Under the pieces are notes generated by a model that searched no databases, had not been told where the DNA came from, and was given only the letters and a program-made list of their open reading frames with translations. This document shows positions 1 through 10,670 of a stretch of 64,000 bases of DNA, piece after piece. Source of the stretch: Chondrus crispus (lineage: Eukaryota > Rhodophyta > Florideophyceae > Gigartinales > Gigartinaceae); assembly GCF_000350225.1 (NCBI RefSeq), contig NW_005178572.1:186001-250000 (forward strand), given 5' to 3'. The number at the start of each line of letters is the position of its first letter. Position 1 is the first letter of the stretch. Made by a program: the position numbers and the translations under genes.

Positions 1-7
1 GGCTCAA

Positions 8-241
8 TCAAGTGAGCGCAGGGTTCAAAGTTTTTGTTCCGAGCGTTGTAGCAGTGTTGGTCACAATTTGTTGGAGTGAAGGAAGAGAGCGTTTGATGTT
101 TCGGGTGGTTCGCTCTGAAATTTTGAACTGACGCATAACTGTGGTATTCGCATTCCTGACCTGCAGCAGATGCCCAACCTCGATTTTCTGTGCAATCGTA
201 AGGCGCGTACGCTTCGCTTTGGCGATCTTTTCAGGAATCAT
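8..241 (-). pseudogene. CENP-B/Psq-type helix-turn-helix fragment of a pogo/Tigger-like transposase
   Basis: A 77-residue frame starting at an ATG reads KRTRLTIAQKIEVGHLL, then a stretch of helix-forming residues ending in SERTTRNIKRS. This is the layout of the N-terminal Psq/CENP-B DNA-binding domain of pogo/Tigger transposases. The frame stops after about 75 residues and nothing resembling a DDE catalytic core follows in the visible DNA, so it is a scrap or a domesticated DNA-binding piece. It is unlike the two pogo-like transposases further along the window. It could instead be the first exon of a host CENP-B-like gene continuing outside the window. Confidence 0.45.
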
Positions 242-1166
242 GTTAGGTCTTTGAGTGAGGTGCCATCACCCATTGAGCTGAGGCGCATGAGGAATGGGCG
301 ATGACGGTGTCGTGCATGACCCGTGGCAGAACCTGTGTCTGCCGGTTTTGGCGGCACTAATTCGAGGGTGGCAATAATAAAAGCGGCACTATTGCGCGTC
401 CCCCCCCGTGTACTGTAGATGCATTAAATCGCACATTTATTAAGGTCGTCCGTAAAGTCACAAAAACGCGTCTTTTGCGGCGTGTTTGCTCGGATTTTCT
501 AAAAGCAAAATTTTCAGACAACGCGTTTGGCAAAACTCACAGCATACCGAAAACTGGGGGCATGTGAGTTTCCCACGAGTTTCACATCCGCCTGATCACA
601 GCAGTGCCGGATCAACCCGTCTTGAAGGAAGACGAAGTGAGGTTTCCGCTCTTTCGTCAGCATAAACGAGTCTCAGACTGCACGGGTCGTACCGGTTTGC
701 GTCATGGACGTCCCTATCGCTTCATCTGCGCAGAGTTCATGAATGGATCAAAGCGCGACAGGATCTGCCACAGATACCGCCGACGCAACCGCGAAAGATA
801 GACAAGTAGAAACATCTAAAAAGCGGTGCTCTCCAAACGGCCCCCCTCAGGTTGCGAAGAAGACGAAACACATCGCCCTTTCGACTGAGAACCTTTGCAT
901 CCTTACGGCGAGCTACGATATTCGCTTCAACGAGTATTCGCGCAGGTTTTCAATCTCGGGTTTATTTTACGTGCAGCGACTTTGTGGGCAAATGGGAAAA
1001 AACATTAATGCAGGAGAAATATGAGAAATATGAGAAATATGTTTGGATGCGGGAAGTGGGGCGTTGTCTTCGCTGACATGGAATTAGTTGATGTTTCTCT
1101 CAAGATCCTTTGATTTTGGGTAAGGAACAGCCTACTTTACACAGCCTGTTTTTGCATTGCTCTATG
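242..1166. other. Intergenic DNA, no supported gene
   Basis: Several short overlapping frames (longest about 93 codons at 743-1024) have no recognisable motif. I see no splice structure linking them and no transposon ends. Confidence 0.5.
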
Positions 1167-1250
1167 TGTTGCTGTTTACAGTGAGTTTTTGGCAGAAAGC
1201 ATTGGTACCAATGCTTTCTGCAGGCAGCAAGCGGTTGACAGCAACACCTT
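1167..1250. repeat. Nested inverted repeat at left edge of the assembly gap
   Basis: A perfect 30-bp palindrome lies at 1192-1221 (centre GGTACC). It is enclosed by an outer 10-bp inverted pair, GTGTTGCTGT at 1167 and ACAGCAACAC ending just before the gap. The whole segment can fold into one hairpin. Confidence 0.85.
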
Positions 1251-1251
1251 G

Positions 1252-1351
1252 NNNNNNNNNNNNNNNNNNNNNNNNNNNNNNNNNNNNNNNNNNNNNNNNN
1301 NNNNNNNNNNNNNNNNNNNNNNNNNNNNNNNNNNNNNNNNNNNNNNNNNNN
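1252..1351. other. Assembly gap (100 N)
   Basis: Exactly 100 undetermined bases, the usual placeholder for a scaffold gap of unknown size. A strong hairpin lies immediately on each side, which may be why the assembly stopped here. Confidence 0.99.
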
Positions 1352-1413
1352 GGCAGCGAGGCACACTCAATCAATGGATGAGATCATCCATTGCTCGAAT
1401 GTGCCTCGCTGCC
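1352..1413. repeat. 62-bp imperfect palindrome at right edge of the gap
   Basis: The outer arms GGCAGCGAGGCACA and TGTGCCTCGCTGCC are perfect complements. The inner arms CAATGGATGA and TCATCCATTG are separated by only 2 nt. Only the 6-nt stretch between inner and outer arms is mismatched. Confidence 0.9.
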
Positions 1414-1488
1414 TCGGCATCCCAATGAACTCTATTACTATACAGTATATATTAATGTACTATTATATTCATTGACCAATAAGAAACA

Positions 1489-1521
1489 CACTGTACTGTG
1501 ATAGCCTATCACAGTACAGTG
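1489..1521. repeat. 33-bp palindrome (16-bp arms, 1-nt spacer)
   Basis: The arms CACTGTACTGTGATAG and CTATCACAGTACAGTG are exact reverse complements around a single C. No gene or mobile-element end explains it. Confidence 0.9.
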
Positions 1522-2635
1522 CGCCGCAGTTTCTGTATTCATCGAATCTGTATCACTGATAGGCGTTCGCTAAATGCAGTTTAGTCGGTAAAACCTGCAC
1601 ACTAACCTTATTATTGACACTCGCCGTCATCTTACTGCGGACGCAACTGTTTACGTAAATTTACATACCGCGAGGCCTGGCGGCCTGCTGTCTCTGGCAC
1701 TCATGTCACTGTACGGTTGCGGAGATAAGATTCTATGTACTCGCTAATCACTTTCCAAAATTGCCGTCGTTGCCTATCCCCTCAACCGCCATTGCTAGGT
1801 CACAAACGTGCTACTGTATCTATATGTCTCACTGTAACGAATGTGTATCCCATGCAATTGCTGTCGGAGTGTCAGGCAGGGCGACTTGCGAACTCGAAAA
1901 AAAACAAAAAAACAAAAAAACAAAAAACAATAGGGGATTTTGGGGATAAGGGGATTTGGGGATTAGGGGGTTATTAGGGGATTTAGGGATTAGGGGAATG
2001 GTTGCCCTACATCACGCTTCCAAGCGTATTGACATACAAAGCGCTAGTCTCGATGTATGTTTAGGGATGGGCTCAACCTCAAATCAATTAACCCCTCCTC
2101 CCCGTTCGTCGTTGGCCTAAAACCGTGGCCTGTGGGCTCCAGTAGCATACAGGGATGCCGCGTAGAATACAGCTACAGTTTTGTGTTATCGTAAAACACG
2201 CCGGGCCCGTCTATAAATCGCTCGCGGGTGCCCTAAGCCATCAAGAAAAACGTCCCATCTGCCACAGTTTGAGCGCTGGATCAGGCAGTCTTTTTATTCC
2301 AGCGTGCTTCTCGGCGTCACACTTGATCATTCGTCGTCAGAATGCCGCCTCGAGTTTCGATTCCAATCTTGTGTGCTGCAGTCTTGGAGCGCGTTCGCCC
2401 ATTTTAACCTTTCCCCAAGTGTATATCCCCAGGATTCAATAATATCAGCGCCCTGTCTTCCGTAAGCCAGGTTTCTTTAGCTTTTCTTTCCTCAACTTTC
2501 TACGGACGCAAGTGAGACTGTTCCTTATTGCCCCACCCTAGACACTAAATACCCACTTTGCTCCTTGCCTCTCCTAGAAACGAGAGAGAGTGAGAGAGTG
2601 AGAGAGTGAGAGAGTTTCTCGCTTCCGGCATTGGT
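1522..2635. other. Intergenic DNA upstream of the protease gene
   Basis: No supported coding region. It contains an A-rich tract with repeated AAAAAAAC (about 1898-1930), a G-rich tract described separately, and a GAGAGAGT microsatellite at about 2582-2615 just before the protease start. A TATAAAT sits at 2212, but it is too far from the ATG at 2636 to assign as its promoter. Confidence 0.5.
1931..1999 (+). repeat. G-rich degenerate repeat of the GGGGATT/TTAGGGG type
   Basis: About 70 bp made almost entirely of GGGGATT, GGGGATTT, TTAGGGG and GGGATTAGGGG variants, next to an A-rich tract. It resembles degenerate telomere-like or G-quadruplex-forming sequence. It is too short and irregular to call a telomere. 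Confidence 0.55.
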
Positions 2636-4229
2636 ATGGCACGCCTGTTTTCCCATTTGCTGCTGGTACTGATTCTCACGCTTCAAGCAGTGAGAGCGTC
2701 ACCGACACGCAATGGCGTCGACATGGTTTCTTCGCCGCCATCGTCAAGAGCTGCCGAATCCGTCGTTGCGGCCAACCTTCTGCGCTCTTCAGTCCCGTCA
2801 AAGGACAGTCCGAGTTGCCCCGTGGTCCTCTCACGGGACAAACCTGTGGAGCGTTTATCCATGAGGTTGCGACCTCAGAACGTGCAGGTGAGACGAGACC
2901 AACAAAATGTTGCTGACGATCACCTCGCTGACAACGGCACAACGCGGCGCGAACTCACCATAGTGCCTCGGATCGTCGGGGGCCAATTCGCGTCTCCGAA
3001 ACTACAAAACTACATGGTAGCGCTGTACTCGCCCGGGTTCAAGATGATCTGCTCCGGCACGCTACTCTCGCCCAAGTGGGTGCTAACGGCGGCGCACTGC
3101 GACATAACGACGCGGCACGTGGTGACTGTGGGCAAGGCGTGGACGCTGGGGCTCGGGCAGGCGGCGGAGCGGGGGGCGGCGGGGACGTTCCCCGTGCGGC
3201 GGGTGTTCAAGCACCCGCAGTTCGAGGCGTTCCCGGGTGTGCGCGAGTACCGGTTCGACGTGGCCGTGGTCGAGATCGAGGGCGGCACGACTGAGGCGTC
3301 GCAGTACATGCGGCTCAACGACGACGCGGCGCTGCCGCTCGACACGGCGTTCCTGCGCACGGTCGGCTACGGCACGACCGGGGCCGACGGCGGGCGCGTC
3401 GGGGTGCGGCCGATGGCGCTCCGGCAGGTGGACATGCCCGTCGTGCCGCACGCGGCGTGCCAGGCGCGGTACGGCACGCTGACGGTGCCCGAGAAAATCT
3501 GGGCTAGGAACCAGATCTGCGCAGGCTACACCGGCAGGGATTGCGACACATGGTAAGCTAAGCTATGACGGGGGTGTTTTCGCCACTTCGGGCGTGCGGC
3601 GCGCGACGAACGCGGAGACTAACGGATAGCGGGCGGGGCTATGATATGTATGTTTTTTATTTTTCCGCGTGGCGTTCCTCTGACGCAGTGTCGGGGACAG
3701 CGGCGGCCCCCTACTGCGTTACGCGGGGAGCGAGGCTGTGCTGGTGGGGACGACGTCGTTCGGGGTACGTTGCGGGCATCCGTTGTTCCCGAGCGTGTTC
3801 ACGCGGGTGACGGGGCTGGGGCGGTGGCTGCGGTCGACGCCGGCGGAGTTCTACACGGGGTCGGGGGTGGTGAACGGGCCGGGGGCGGACGGGTGCGCGG
3901 CCGGGGAGGCGGTGTTCGCGTTCCGGCGCGGGGTGGAGTTCTGCCGGCCGTGCGCGGACGGGGCGGTGAGCGCGGGCAGGGGGGCCGCGTGCGAGAGGTG
4001 CCCCGACGGACTGGTGCGCAGCGGGTACAACGGGGCCAAGTGCTCGTGCAGGGGCTGGCGCGCGGCCGGGAAGGGGCTCGCCGCGGGAAAGTGCAGAAAG
4101 TGCAGGTCCGGGACTTATAGCGGCGTGAGGGACGAGGTTTGCAAGGCGTGCCCGGCGGGAACGCGGACGTGGGGCTGGGGGAAAGCTGCGTGCGAGGCGT
4201 GCAAGGCGGGGAGGTGTGGGAAGGCGTGA
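2636..4229 (+). CDS. Secreted trypsin-like serine protease with Cys-rich C-terminal tail; two exons (2636-3552, 3689-4229)
   Basis: Predicted S1-family endopeptidase, 485 residues after splicing. A hydrophobic signal peptide (about residues 1-20) follows the ATG at 2636. The frame is open a little further upstream, but only through the microsatellite. A pro-region leads to RIVGGQ (activation site, about 113). The triad is His in LTAAHC (154), Asp in FDVAVVEI (208) and Ser in GDSGGP (310). Asp 304, six residues before the Ser, predicts cleavage after Lys/Arg. The intron 3553-3688 (GTAAGC...GCAG) splits the Cys codon of DTCVGDSGGP, and both exons join in frame. Residues about 370-485 hold closely spaced Cys in CxxC and CxACPAGT patterns, like ephrin-receptor/GCC2_GCC3 or TNFR-type modules. 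Exon 2 is much more GC-rich than its surroundings. Secretion and specificity are family inference; the splice model is read from sequence. Confidence 0.9.
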
Positions 4230-4230
4230 C

Positions 4231-4326
4231 AAAGTATAGAGGTAAAGGTTGTATTGAGTGTGCACCGGTTTGGCTGGCAAAGTAAAGAGGTAAAGGTTGT
4301 AGCGAGTATGCGCCGGTTTGGCTGGC
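4231..4326 (+). repeat. Two 48-bp direct repeats behind the protease gene
   Basis: Units 4231-4278 and 4279-4326 abut and differ at only a handful of positions. Both begin AAAGTA and end CCGGTTTGGCTGGC. They start one base after the protease stop codon, so they probably lie in its 3' UTR. Confidence 0.85.
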
Positions 4327-4608
4327 AGTTCTGTTGTTGCGAGGTAGGGGGCTGGTTGGATATCGCTACTACATACAGTGCGCGAAACTGTAATAAATAC
4401 ACCCATCGACAAGGATCAATCTGACACTTCGTGACCAGTCCGTCCACAAACAGCCACGAATGCGGGTCTGACACGCGCCAATAATAACGCATATCAATCA
4501 AGAATATAGATACAGCGCACCACTGTCGAGATACAGTATCTTTAAAAACCCGAGCGCAATTGTTATAAATACGCGAAATATGATATGACACAAAACATAA
4601 AGGAGCAT

Positions 4609-5612
4609 TTAATACTTTGTTGCACCACCCCGCGCATCCATGACAGCATGCATACGACGGGGTAGGCTCTTGTACAGCTTTAAAAGAAGGTCCGACCCCA
4701 CTGTAGACCAAGCCTCTTCAATGGCATCCTTCAACTCTCTAACATTCTGATAATGTCTGCCTCTTGCGTACACCATTCTAGCCATGACTCCCCAGACATT
4801 TTCGATAATATTCATGTCTGGGGACTTAGGAGGCCACGGTAGAGTCCTTATAGAATGGCCAGAGAGCCAAGTTCTTGTAAAATTTGATGTATGAATCGGG
4901 GCATTGTCCTGCTGGAACACCCAACCCTGCCCTTCCCCAAATACCTCTGAGCTAAATGGCAGTAAACCGTGGCGCAAAACTTCAACACACTTAGTAGAAT
5001 CCTGTCTTCCATCCATAAAAACAATAGGAGAAACACCATATAAACTAATGGCACCCCACACCATAACCGAAAATCCCCCATTCTGTCGCTTAGAAAAATT
5101 CGTTCTTTGGTGCGGAGATCATGCCAGTACGAGTCAAAACCATCAGGACCATCACCATTGAACTTTTTCTCATCGCTAAAGACCACAGTATTCCAAAACT
5201 CTTCACCCTTGCTTATGAATCTACGGCACCACTTGACCCTATTCTATTTATGCTGAGGGGTCATCTGTGGTGCCGTGATCATTTTTCTATACTTGAGATA
5301 GGGCACAGCGCTCAGTATTTGTTGGATGCGTCTGTGCCCAATCGTCAGTTTGAGCTCAGCCTGAATACCTCTCGCGCTATCCTCTCCTATTAAAGCCATC
5401 CTGATTATAGCCCTCTTCTGCGTCTCTGAGATCTTCTGATTTCCTTTCCAGTGTTTAGGATGTTTGTGTTTAAACCCCAGCCTAAGTACACTCTGTACGG
5501 ATCCTACGGAGCGATTGACAGCTTCCGCAATGCTCCTGAATGAAATGCATTCCTTGTGGAGAGCCAAGATCTGGCCACGCTCAAGATCGGTTATTGCGGG
5601 GCCCCGAGGCAT
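4609..5612 (-). pseudogene. Tc1 transposase, DD34E, inactivated (copy 1)
   Basis: Starts at the ATG at 5612 with MPRGPAITDLERGQILAL, a paired-type helix-turn-helix. Catalytic blocks are [26 protein letters not shown] and SPDMNIIENVWG, with the last two acidic residues 34 apart. The coding region has an in-frame TAG where copy 2 has Glu (after TPQHK, about 5244). It also has a one-base loss after KERIF (about 5098), after which the reading continues in another frame as KRQNGGFSVMVWG. Length about 330 codons as in active Tc1 transposases. It can no longer make a full protein. Confidence 0.9.
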
Positions 5613-5698
5613 TTCTTCTTTGTTCTGGATAGTTAAGTTGTATTGATATTGTAAAGGAGCAGTTGCAGTTTACGTTGGGATGTTTTGAGGCTGATATA

Positions 5699-5924
5699 TA
5701 TTACAGAGAATGCAGAGCAAGGTTGACCGTGGAGATTTGATACTGTTCTGACTTAACTGCAATAGGTCAGAGTACGTGTTATATAGACATATTAAACCAC
5801 TTAAACTACCATAAGAGGGTACTTGACTTAGATGGATGAAAGGGGACTCAGCTTGACTCAAGTGGAGTCAGCTGTCTCCCTTTCTAATATAGCCTAAGGT
5901 ACTTCATTTCTGAATACGGTAACA
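5699..5924 (-). repeat. copia 3' LTR
   Basis: 226 bp. On the minus strand it starts TGTTACCG and ends CTGTAATA, an imperfect TGTTA/TAATA pair. It matches the LTR at 10072-10297 at about 98%. Confidence 0.93.
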
Positions 5925-8900
5925 CTCCCTCTTGAGGGAATGGAGATCAAGGCGTCATACCGACTTTTTGTTTGAGATACTCGAACGGTTTGACTGCCAA
6001 TGCTTTCGTCATGATGTCGGCTATTATTTCAGTAGTTGGAATGTATGATATATGAATGTTGCCTTTGGCCACATTGTCAACGATCATCTGGTACTTCACA
6101 TCGATATGCTTAGTCCTTTCGTTCACGATGCCGTTCTGTGCCACACTTATGCATCCTTGATTATCCGCTTTGATAGCAAGAGCGGTCCCATCCGTGATTG
6201 GGTTTACAATGGTACCGAAGTTTCGAAACCATAAGGCCTCTCGGATGGCAAATGCCAAAGCGATGTATTCAGCTTCCAAGGAGCTTTGCCCAACTGAAGT
6301 TTTCTGTTTGCTGCGCCAACTCACGGCACCTCCAGCAAACATGAACACATAGCCACTGATTGAATTCCGGGAGGGTTTCTCCTGGGCCCAGTCTGAGTCA
6401 CTGAAGCCAGAGACTATGTCTTCCTTGCATTGATAAGACCTTTTGAGTAAACGATTCCCAGTTTCTTTGTGCCTTTCAAATACCGGAGCACAGATTTTGC
6501 CATCTTCCATAGAGACGGTGAAGGATCATGCATAAAACGAGAAAGGTAATTTGAGGCGTACGCAATATCGGGGCGTGTCGTGTTAGAAAGATGTAGGAGG
6601 CACTCGACCAATTGTCGGTATGGGGTACCATCCATGCTTTCTGTGTTCTCCCCCTCACGACTCAAACCAGATATGTTTATATCAGTACCAGGGTGTAGTG
6701 GTATACGGCTAGAATAACAATCTTCCATTGAAAAGAATAGCAGCATTCGGTTGATTAATGGCTCATGGTGAATTTTGATAGTAGCCGAAGACTGTTCGAT
6801 GTCCATGCCCAAGAACTTACTGCTGCTATCCACTCTTCGAACTGTGAACTGGGCTGATATTTGATCAATGACTTCTTTGATAGGTCCGCCGTCATCACCC
6901 GTTATTTTGATATCATTCACATACACAACCAGTAGTATGATCGACTCTTTTAAGCGTTTCACGTAGAGGCTTTTATCGGCATGAAACTGGTCAAACCCAA
7001 CCGAGAGCAGGAACGTATTTAGAAGTGTGTGCCATTCGCGAGATGCTTGCTTGAGGCCGTAGAGAGCCTTATGCAAGATTAAAACGTGATCCTCTTTTCC
7101 CTGCACAACGAAACCATGTGGCTGAGAAACAAATATTGTTTCTTTTAGTTCTGCATTAAGAAATGCAGATTTGACGTCGACGGTAACCGTGGGCCAACCA
7201 TATTTCGCAGATAACGCAATAAAAAATCGGACGGTACTGTATCGGGCCACCGGTGAAAACACTTCACTGTAATCGACTCCCAGCCTCTGCGTAAAGCCTT
7301 TAGCGACGAGTCTGGCTTTGAATCGCTGAACGCTCCCATCGACATTTGTCTTAATATCGTATACCCATTTCGTTTTGACAGTTTTGCGGCCTCGTGGAAG
7401 CGTAATAAGAGACCAGGTTTTGAGATTGATAAGTGAATCGATCTTCTCTCTCATAGCTTGGAGCCATGAATCAGCATTAGCACCTGATGTGGCTTCCTCA
7501 TAGGTAAAGGGCACATCTGTCCTGTCAGCATTCATTGTAGAGTCAGTCACCAAACAAGCTGTGTGAAAACCCAAACGCTGAGGAGGTACACCGGCGGTGC
7601 CACGGTTCGACCGGCGTAGTACCGGGTCGTACGTTATCAGGTCTAAATTGTCGGATTCGGATTCAATAGTAACATCATTATTGGTATCGTGTACCTCGGG
7701 TGGGGGCAGTGCATTACTGACCTCAGATGGTGAAACGGGCTGGGCGGCAGGAAAGATGCCAGGCATGTCAATTTGTACCATGTAGTCACCGTTTGAAGTC
7801 GTTTGAGAAGCTGGTTTGGATTCAATAAACTCGACATCTTGTGATATAGTGATCTTACCACTTTTCTGTATGACGTACCTCTGTCATAACCAACAAAAAA
7901 GCCTTCGACGGACCTGGGGGCAAATTTGCCCTCCCTTTTCTGTTTCAGGACATGACAGAAAGCCGCGGAACCAAATACTTTTGCATTAGAAAGGTTCGGG
8001 GGCTTGTCGTGAATAACTTCAAATGGGGTGACGTCTTCCTTGCAACTGTCGGTGTACAACCGATTCCGTAAGTAATTTGCACAGTTCACCGCCTCGGCCC
8101 AGTATCTGTCTCGTTGGGAAGTAGATATATTGACCATCATTGTTCTTGCCATGTCTAGGAGAGTGCGATTTAGCCGTTCAGTACGACCGTTCGACTCAGG
8201 AGAGTACGGAGCAGTTACCTCGTGTATTATGCCAGGTGCACGAAACCAAGATAACAGTCGGGAACAAACGTATTCACCGCCACCATCAGACCGTAACCAC
8301 TTCACTTTTCGACGGTTGAGCACAGGGAGACGACTTACTGTGTTGTTGAACAAAGACTGGAACTCAAGAATCATTTCTTGTAAAGTATCTGCTGCCTGAT
8401 TCTTTCTCCGAAGGAACCGGACCATTGAAAACCCACTGTAGTCATCGATAGCAGTAACAAAGTACTGTGAGTTTGAAAAAGAACGGACACGCACTGCACC
8501 AACCATATCTGAATAGATACGGTCAAGTGCATTCAGAGCGTGGTTTTCAGAGCGTGTGTTGCGACTGTGTCGGCACGACTTCCCAAGCTTGCAGTTTTTG
8601 CAGCTTCTTGAAGGGTTGTTCTATCCGGTTGTTGGGATACCTTTCACAATCTTGCTTGATTTTGACAGTACTGCAGCACTGACATGCCCTAAGCGTCTGT
8701 GTCATGACAGGGGATCACCCCTGGTATCCGCGAAAAGGGCTGTGGCCCGTGCTTCTTTTGGAATATGAATGACGGCCTCGTATAGACCGGCTGTAGTATC
8801 GTAACCCACAAGCTTCCTTTTATTGTTTTTCGTGTCCTCAATAAATCAAAGGCCTTCCGAACTGCCGTCTTCGTCGAACACAGAACGGAAGCCCTTCTTC

Positions 8901-10071
8901 CGAATACAAGAGACAGATAGGAGATTATACAATATGTTGGGAACATATAGGACATCGCTGAATGTGATGGCTTGTTTCTTTCCATTAACGATAGCCAAAG
9001 CCACTACGGTGCCAATTTCTTTTGTATCGAGGAACTGTTTCTTACCAACTTGGACAGAGCAATCTTGGCTAACGAAAGCGGCGAAATTTGACCTATCATT
9101 GGTCATGTGTGCCGTGCAGGCGGAGTCTATCATCCATTTTGTGGAGCACTCATCTTTCTGACATACAACAAGGGCCTTCGAAACTGTCACCATGGCAGTA
9201 TGAGCTGGGGGTGCCTTGTCGTTACCGTGTTTGTGGCCAGCATGGTGCGGCCTTCGATGGGAGTTCTTGCCACCATTTTTCATAAACGATTTTCTGTAGG
9301 ACTGACTAGAGGGGTTATGAAAACACCTACCAGATGTATGACCGTGTCAACTACAATGTGAACAGTCATACTGTGATTTCGGTTGGTGACTGTTACTCCC
9401 ATTGTTCATAACGAGAGCAGACTGCGTGCCTGGCTTTTTAATTGTCATTTCAGCAACGACCAGTTCTGAGAGTGCCTCTGAATATGCCTTGCCTGTAGCT
9501 CGAATCACTTGCGCAATAACTGAGAAACTAGAAGATAACCCACGAAGCAAAGCACGCTTCTTTTCTATGTCACTTACTTTGTGCCCAATTGCCAGCAACT
9601 CATTCGTCAATGTTTCGATTTTGTTCGAATATTCAAGGACTGATTCGCTAGTTTCCATCCCGATTTCCTGTAGGGCAGACAATTTGGCATCAATAGAGGC
9701 TTCAGAAACCATTTGATAAGTTTCTGTAAGCGTCTTCCACACCTCTTTGGGGTCACGCAATCGGAGGACAGAAGGCTTACAGGCGGGACTTATAGACATC
9801 ATAATGTGTGCCAAAGCCATATATCGGTTTTGCTCATGGATTGTAAGCTTTTCTTCATCCGTAGGAGCAACAGCAGTCCCTTCAACATGTTTCCAAATAC
9901 CTTTACCACGCAGCATAATTTCCATTTCATTTGACCACAGATAGTAGTTTTGTGGGCCCAGGCGGTCGATGCGAAAGAACGAAGAATCAAGCTTGTCGTT
10001 TGACATTGACATTGTGGACCAGGGAAAAAACGAGAGAACAAATGGAAATTTTCAGCTATAGGCCCATAACC

Positions 10072-10297
10072 TATTACAGAGAATGCAGAGCAAGGTTGAC
10101 CGTGGAGATTTGATACTGTTCTGACTTTACTGCAATAGGTCAGAGTACGTGTTATATAGACATATTAAACCACTTAAACTACCATAAGAGGGTACTTGAC
10201 TTAGATGGATGAAAGGGGGCTCAGCTTGACTCAAGTGGAGTCAGCTGTCTCCCTTTCAAGTATAGCCTAAGGTACTTCATTTCCGAATACGGTAACA
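10072..10297 (-). repeat. copia 5' LTR
   Basis: 226 bp, partner of 5699-5924. On the minus strand it is followed directly by GGTTATGGGCC, where a primer-binding site would lie. I could not match this to a particular tRNA. Confidence 0.93.
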
Positions 10298-10514
10298 ATA
10301 TAGCGCTTTACGGTCCTGTTTTGGCGCCCTAAAGGTACTGTACTTTATGGTATTTCGCGTATGTATGCCAGTTTCGCGCGACTTTGCGGAGCTAACTCCA
10401 AAACCGTGTCCACGTACAACTGGCGGGCTCTACAAATGTTTATTTCTTGATGTCCTGGTACTGTACGGGGGGCGATGCTTTAGAAGGGCAATCGGAGGTG
10501 TTGTTTACGTGGTG

Positions 10515-10574
10515 GTCGATGGGTGTATTTATTGCAATAAATACAACCCATTGACGAAACTGCATGCAGTTTCG
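10515..10574. repeat. Twin abutting palindromes inside the right end of Tc1 copy 1
   Basis: Left palindrome 10515-10555: arms of 20-21 nt meeting at ATTGCAAT with no spacer, one mismatch and one indel. Right palindrome 10555-10574: a perfect 20-mer, CGAAACTGCATGCAGTTTCG. The opposite end of the same transposon (4376-4410) and the end of Tc1 copy 2 (12866-12900) have the two outer halves joined directly, so the central roughly 32 nt are extra here. Confidence 0.9.
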
Positions 10575-10613
10575 CGCACTGTACCTATATCATCCCCCGC
10601 CCGAAACATGAAT

Positions 10614-10661
10614 CAGTGCTCTAACTTGGGTCTAACTCAGTGCTCTAACTTGGATCTAACT
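10614..10661 (+). repeat. 24-bp tandem repeat, possible pogo-type terminus
   Basis: CAGTGCTCTAACTTGG plus TCTAACT occurs twice back to back (10614-10637, 10638-10661) with one mismatch. The CAGTG start is common for pogo/Tigger ends, and the decayed pogo transposase starts just downstream. A complementary right end was not found with confidence, so the assignment is tentative. Confidence 0.5.
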
Positions 10662-10670
10662 TTTGAATAA

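Larger units (their letters stand above)
5699..10297 (-). mobile_element. Ty1/copia LTR retrotransposon, broken, nested in Tc1 copy 1
   Basis: Two 226-bp LTRs (5699-5924 and 10072-10297) flank 4.1 kb of interior. The 5-bp target duplication ATATA is present at 5694-5698 and 10298-10302. Reading on the minus strand the parts come in copia order: gag (about 9.3-10.0 kb), aspartic protease with an IDSACTAH-type site (about 9 kb), DDE integrase with GGGEYVC and SPESNGRTERLNRTL (about 7.7-8.6 kb), RVT_2 reverse transcriptase with ALYGLKQASREW and YVND (about 6.4-7.8 kb), and RNase H with SDSDWA and ADNQGC (about 6 kb). Integrase before reverse transcriptase confirms copia. The element is broken, with about six breaks. 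The LTRs differ at about 5 of 226 positions, so the insertion is fairly young. Confidence 0.93.
4376..10581 (-). mobile_element. Tc1/mariner-like DNA transposon (copy 1), split by a copia insertion
   Basis: The ends are CAGTGCGCGAAACTG at 4376 and its exact complement ending at 10581. Each is flanked by TA (4374-4375 and 10582-10583), the Tc1 target duplication. A second, inner inverted repeat lies about 170-200 bp inside each end (around 4555 and 10340, motif ATACGCGAAAT), giving the paired-repeat layout of Tc1 elements with long ends. Removing the copia insertion (5699-10297 plus its 5-bp duplication) leaves about 1.6 kb, normal for Tc1. The right end also carries the twin palindrome annotated separately. 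Confidence 0.88.

Noticed and set aside
3711-4412. Minus-strand frame of about 230 codons over exon 2 of the protease
   Set aside because: Shadow of the GC-rich protease exon; Ala/Pro/Arg composition without motif.
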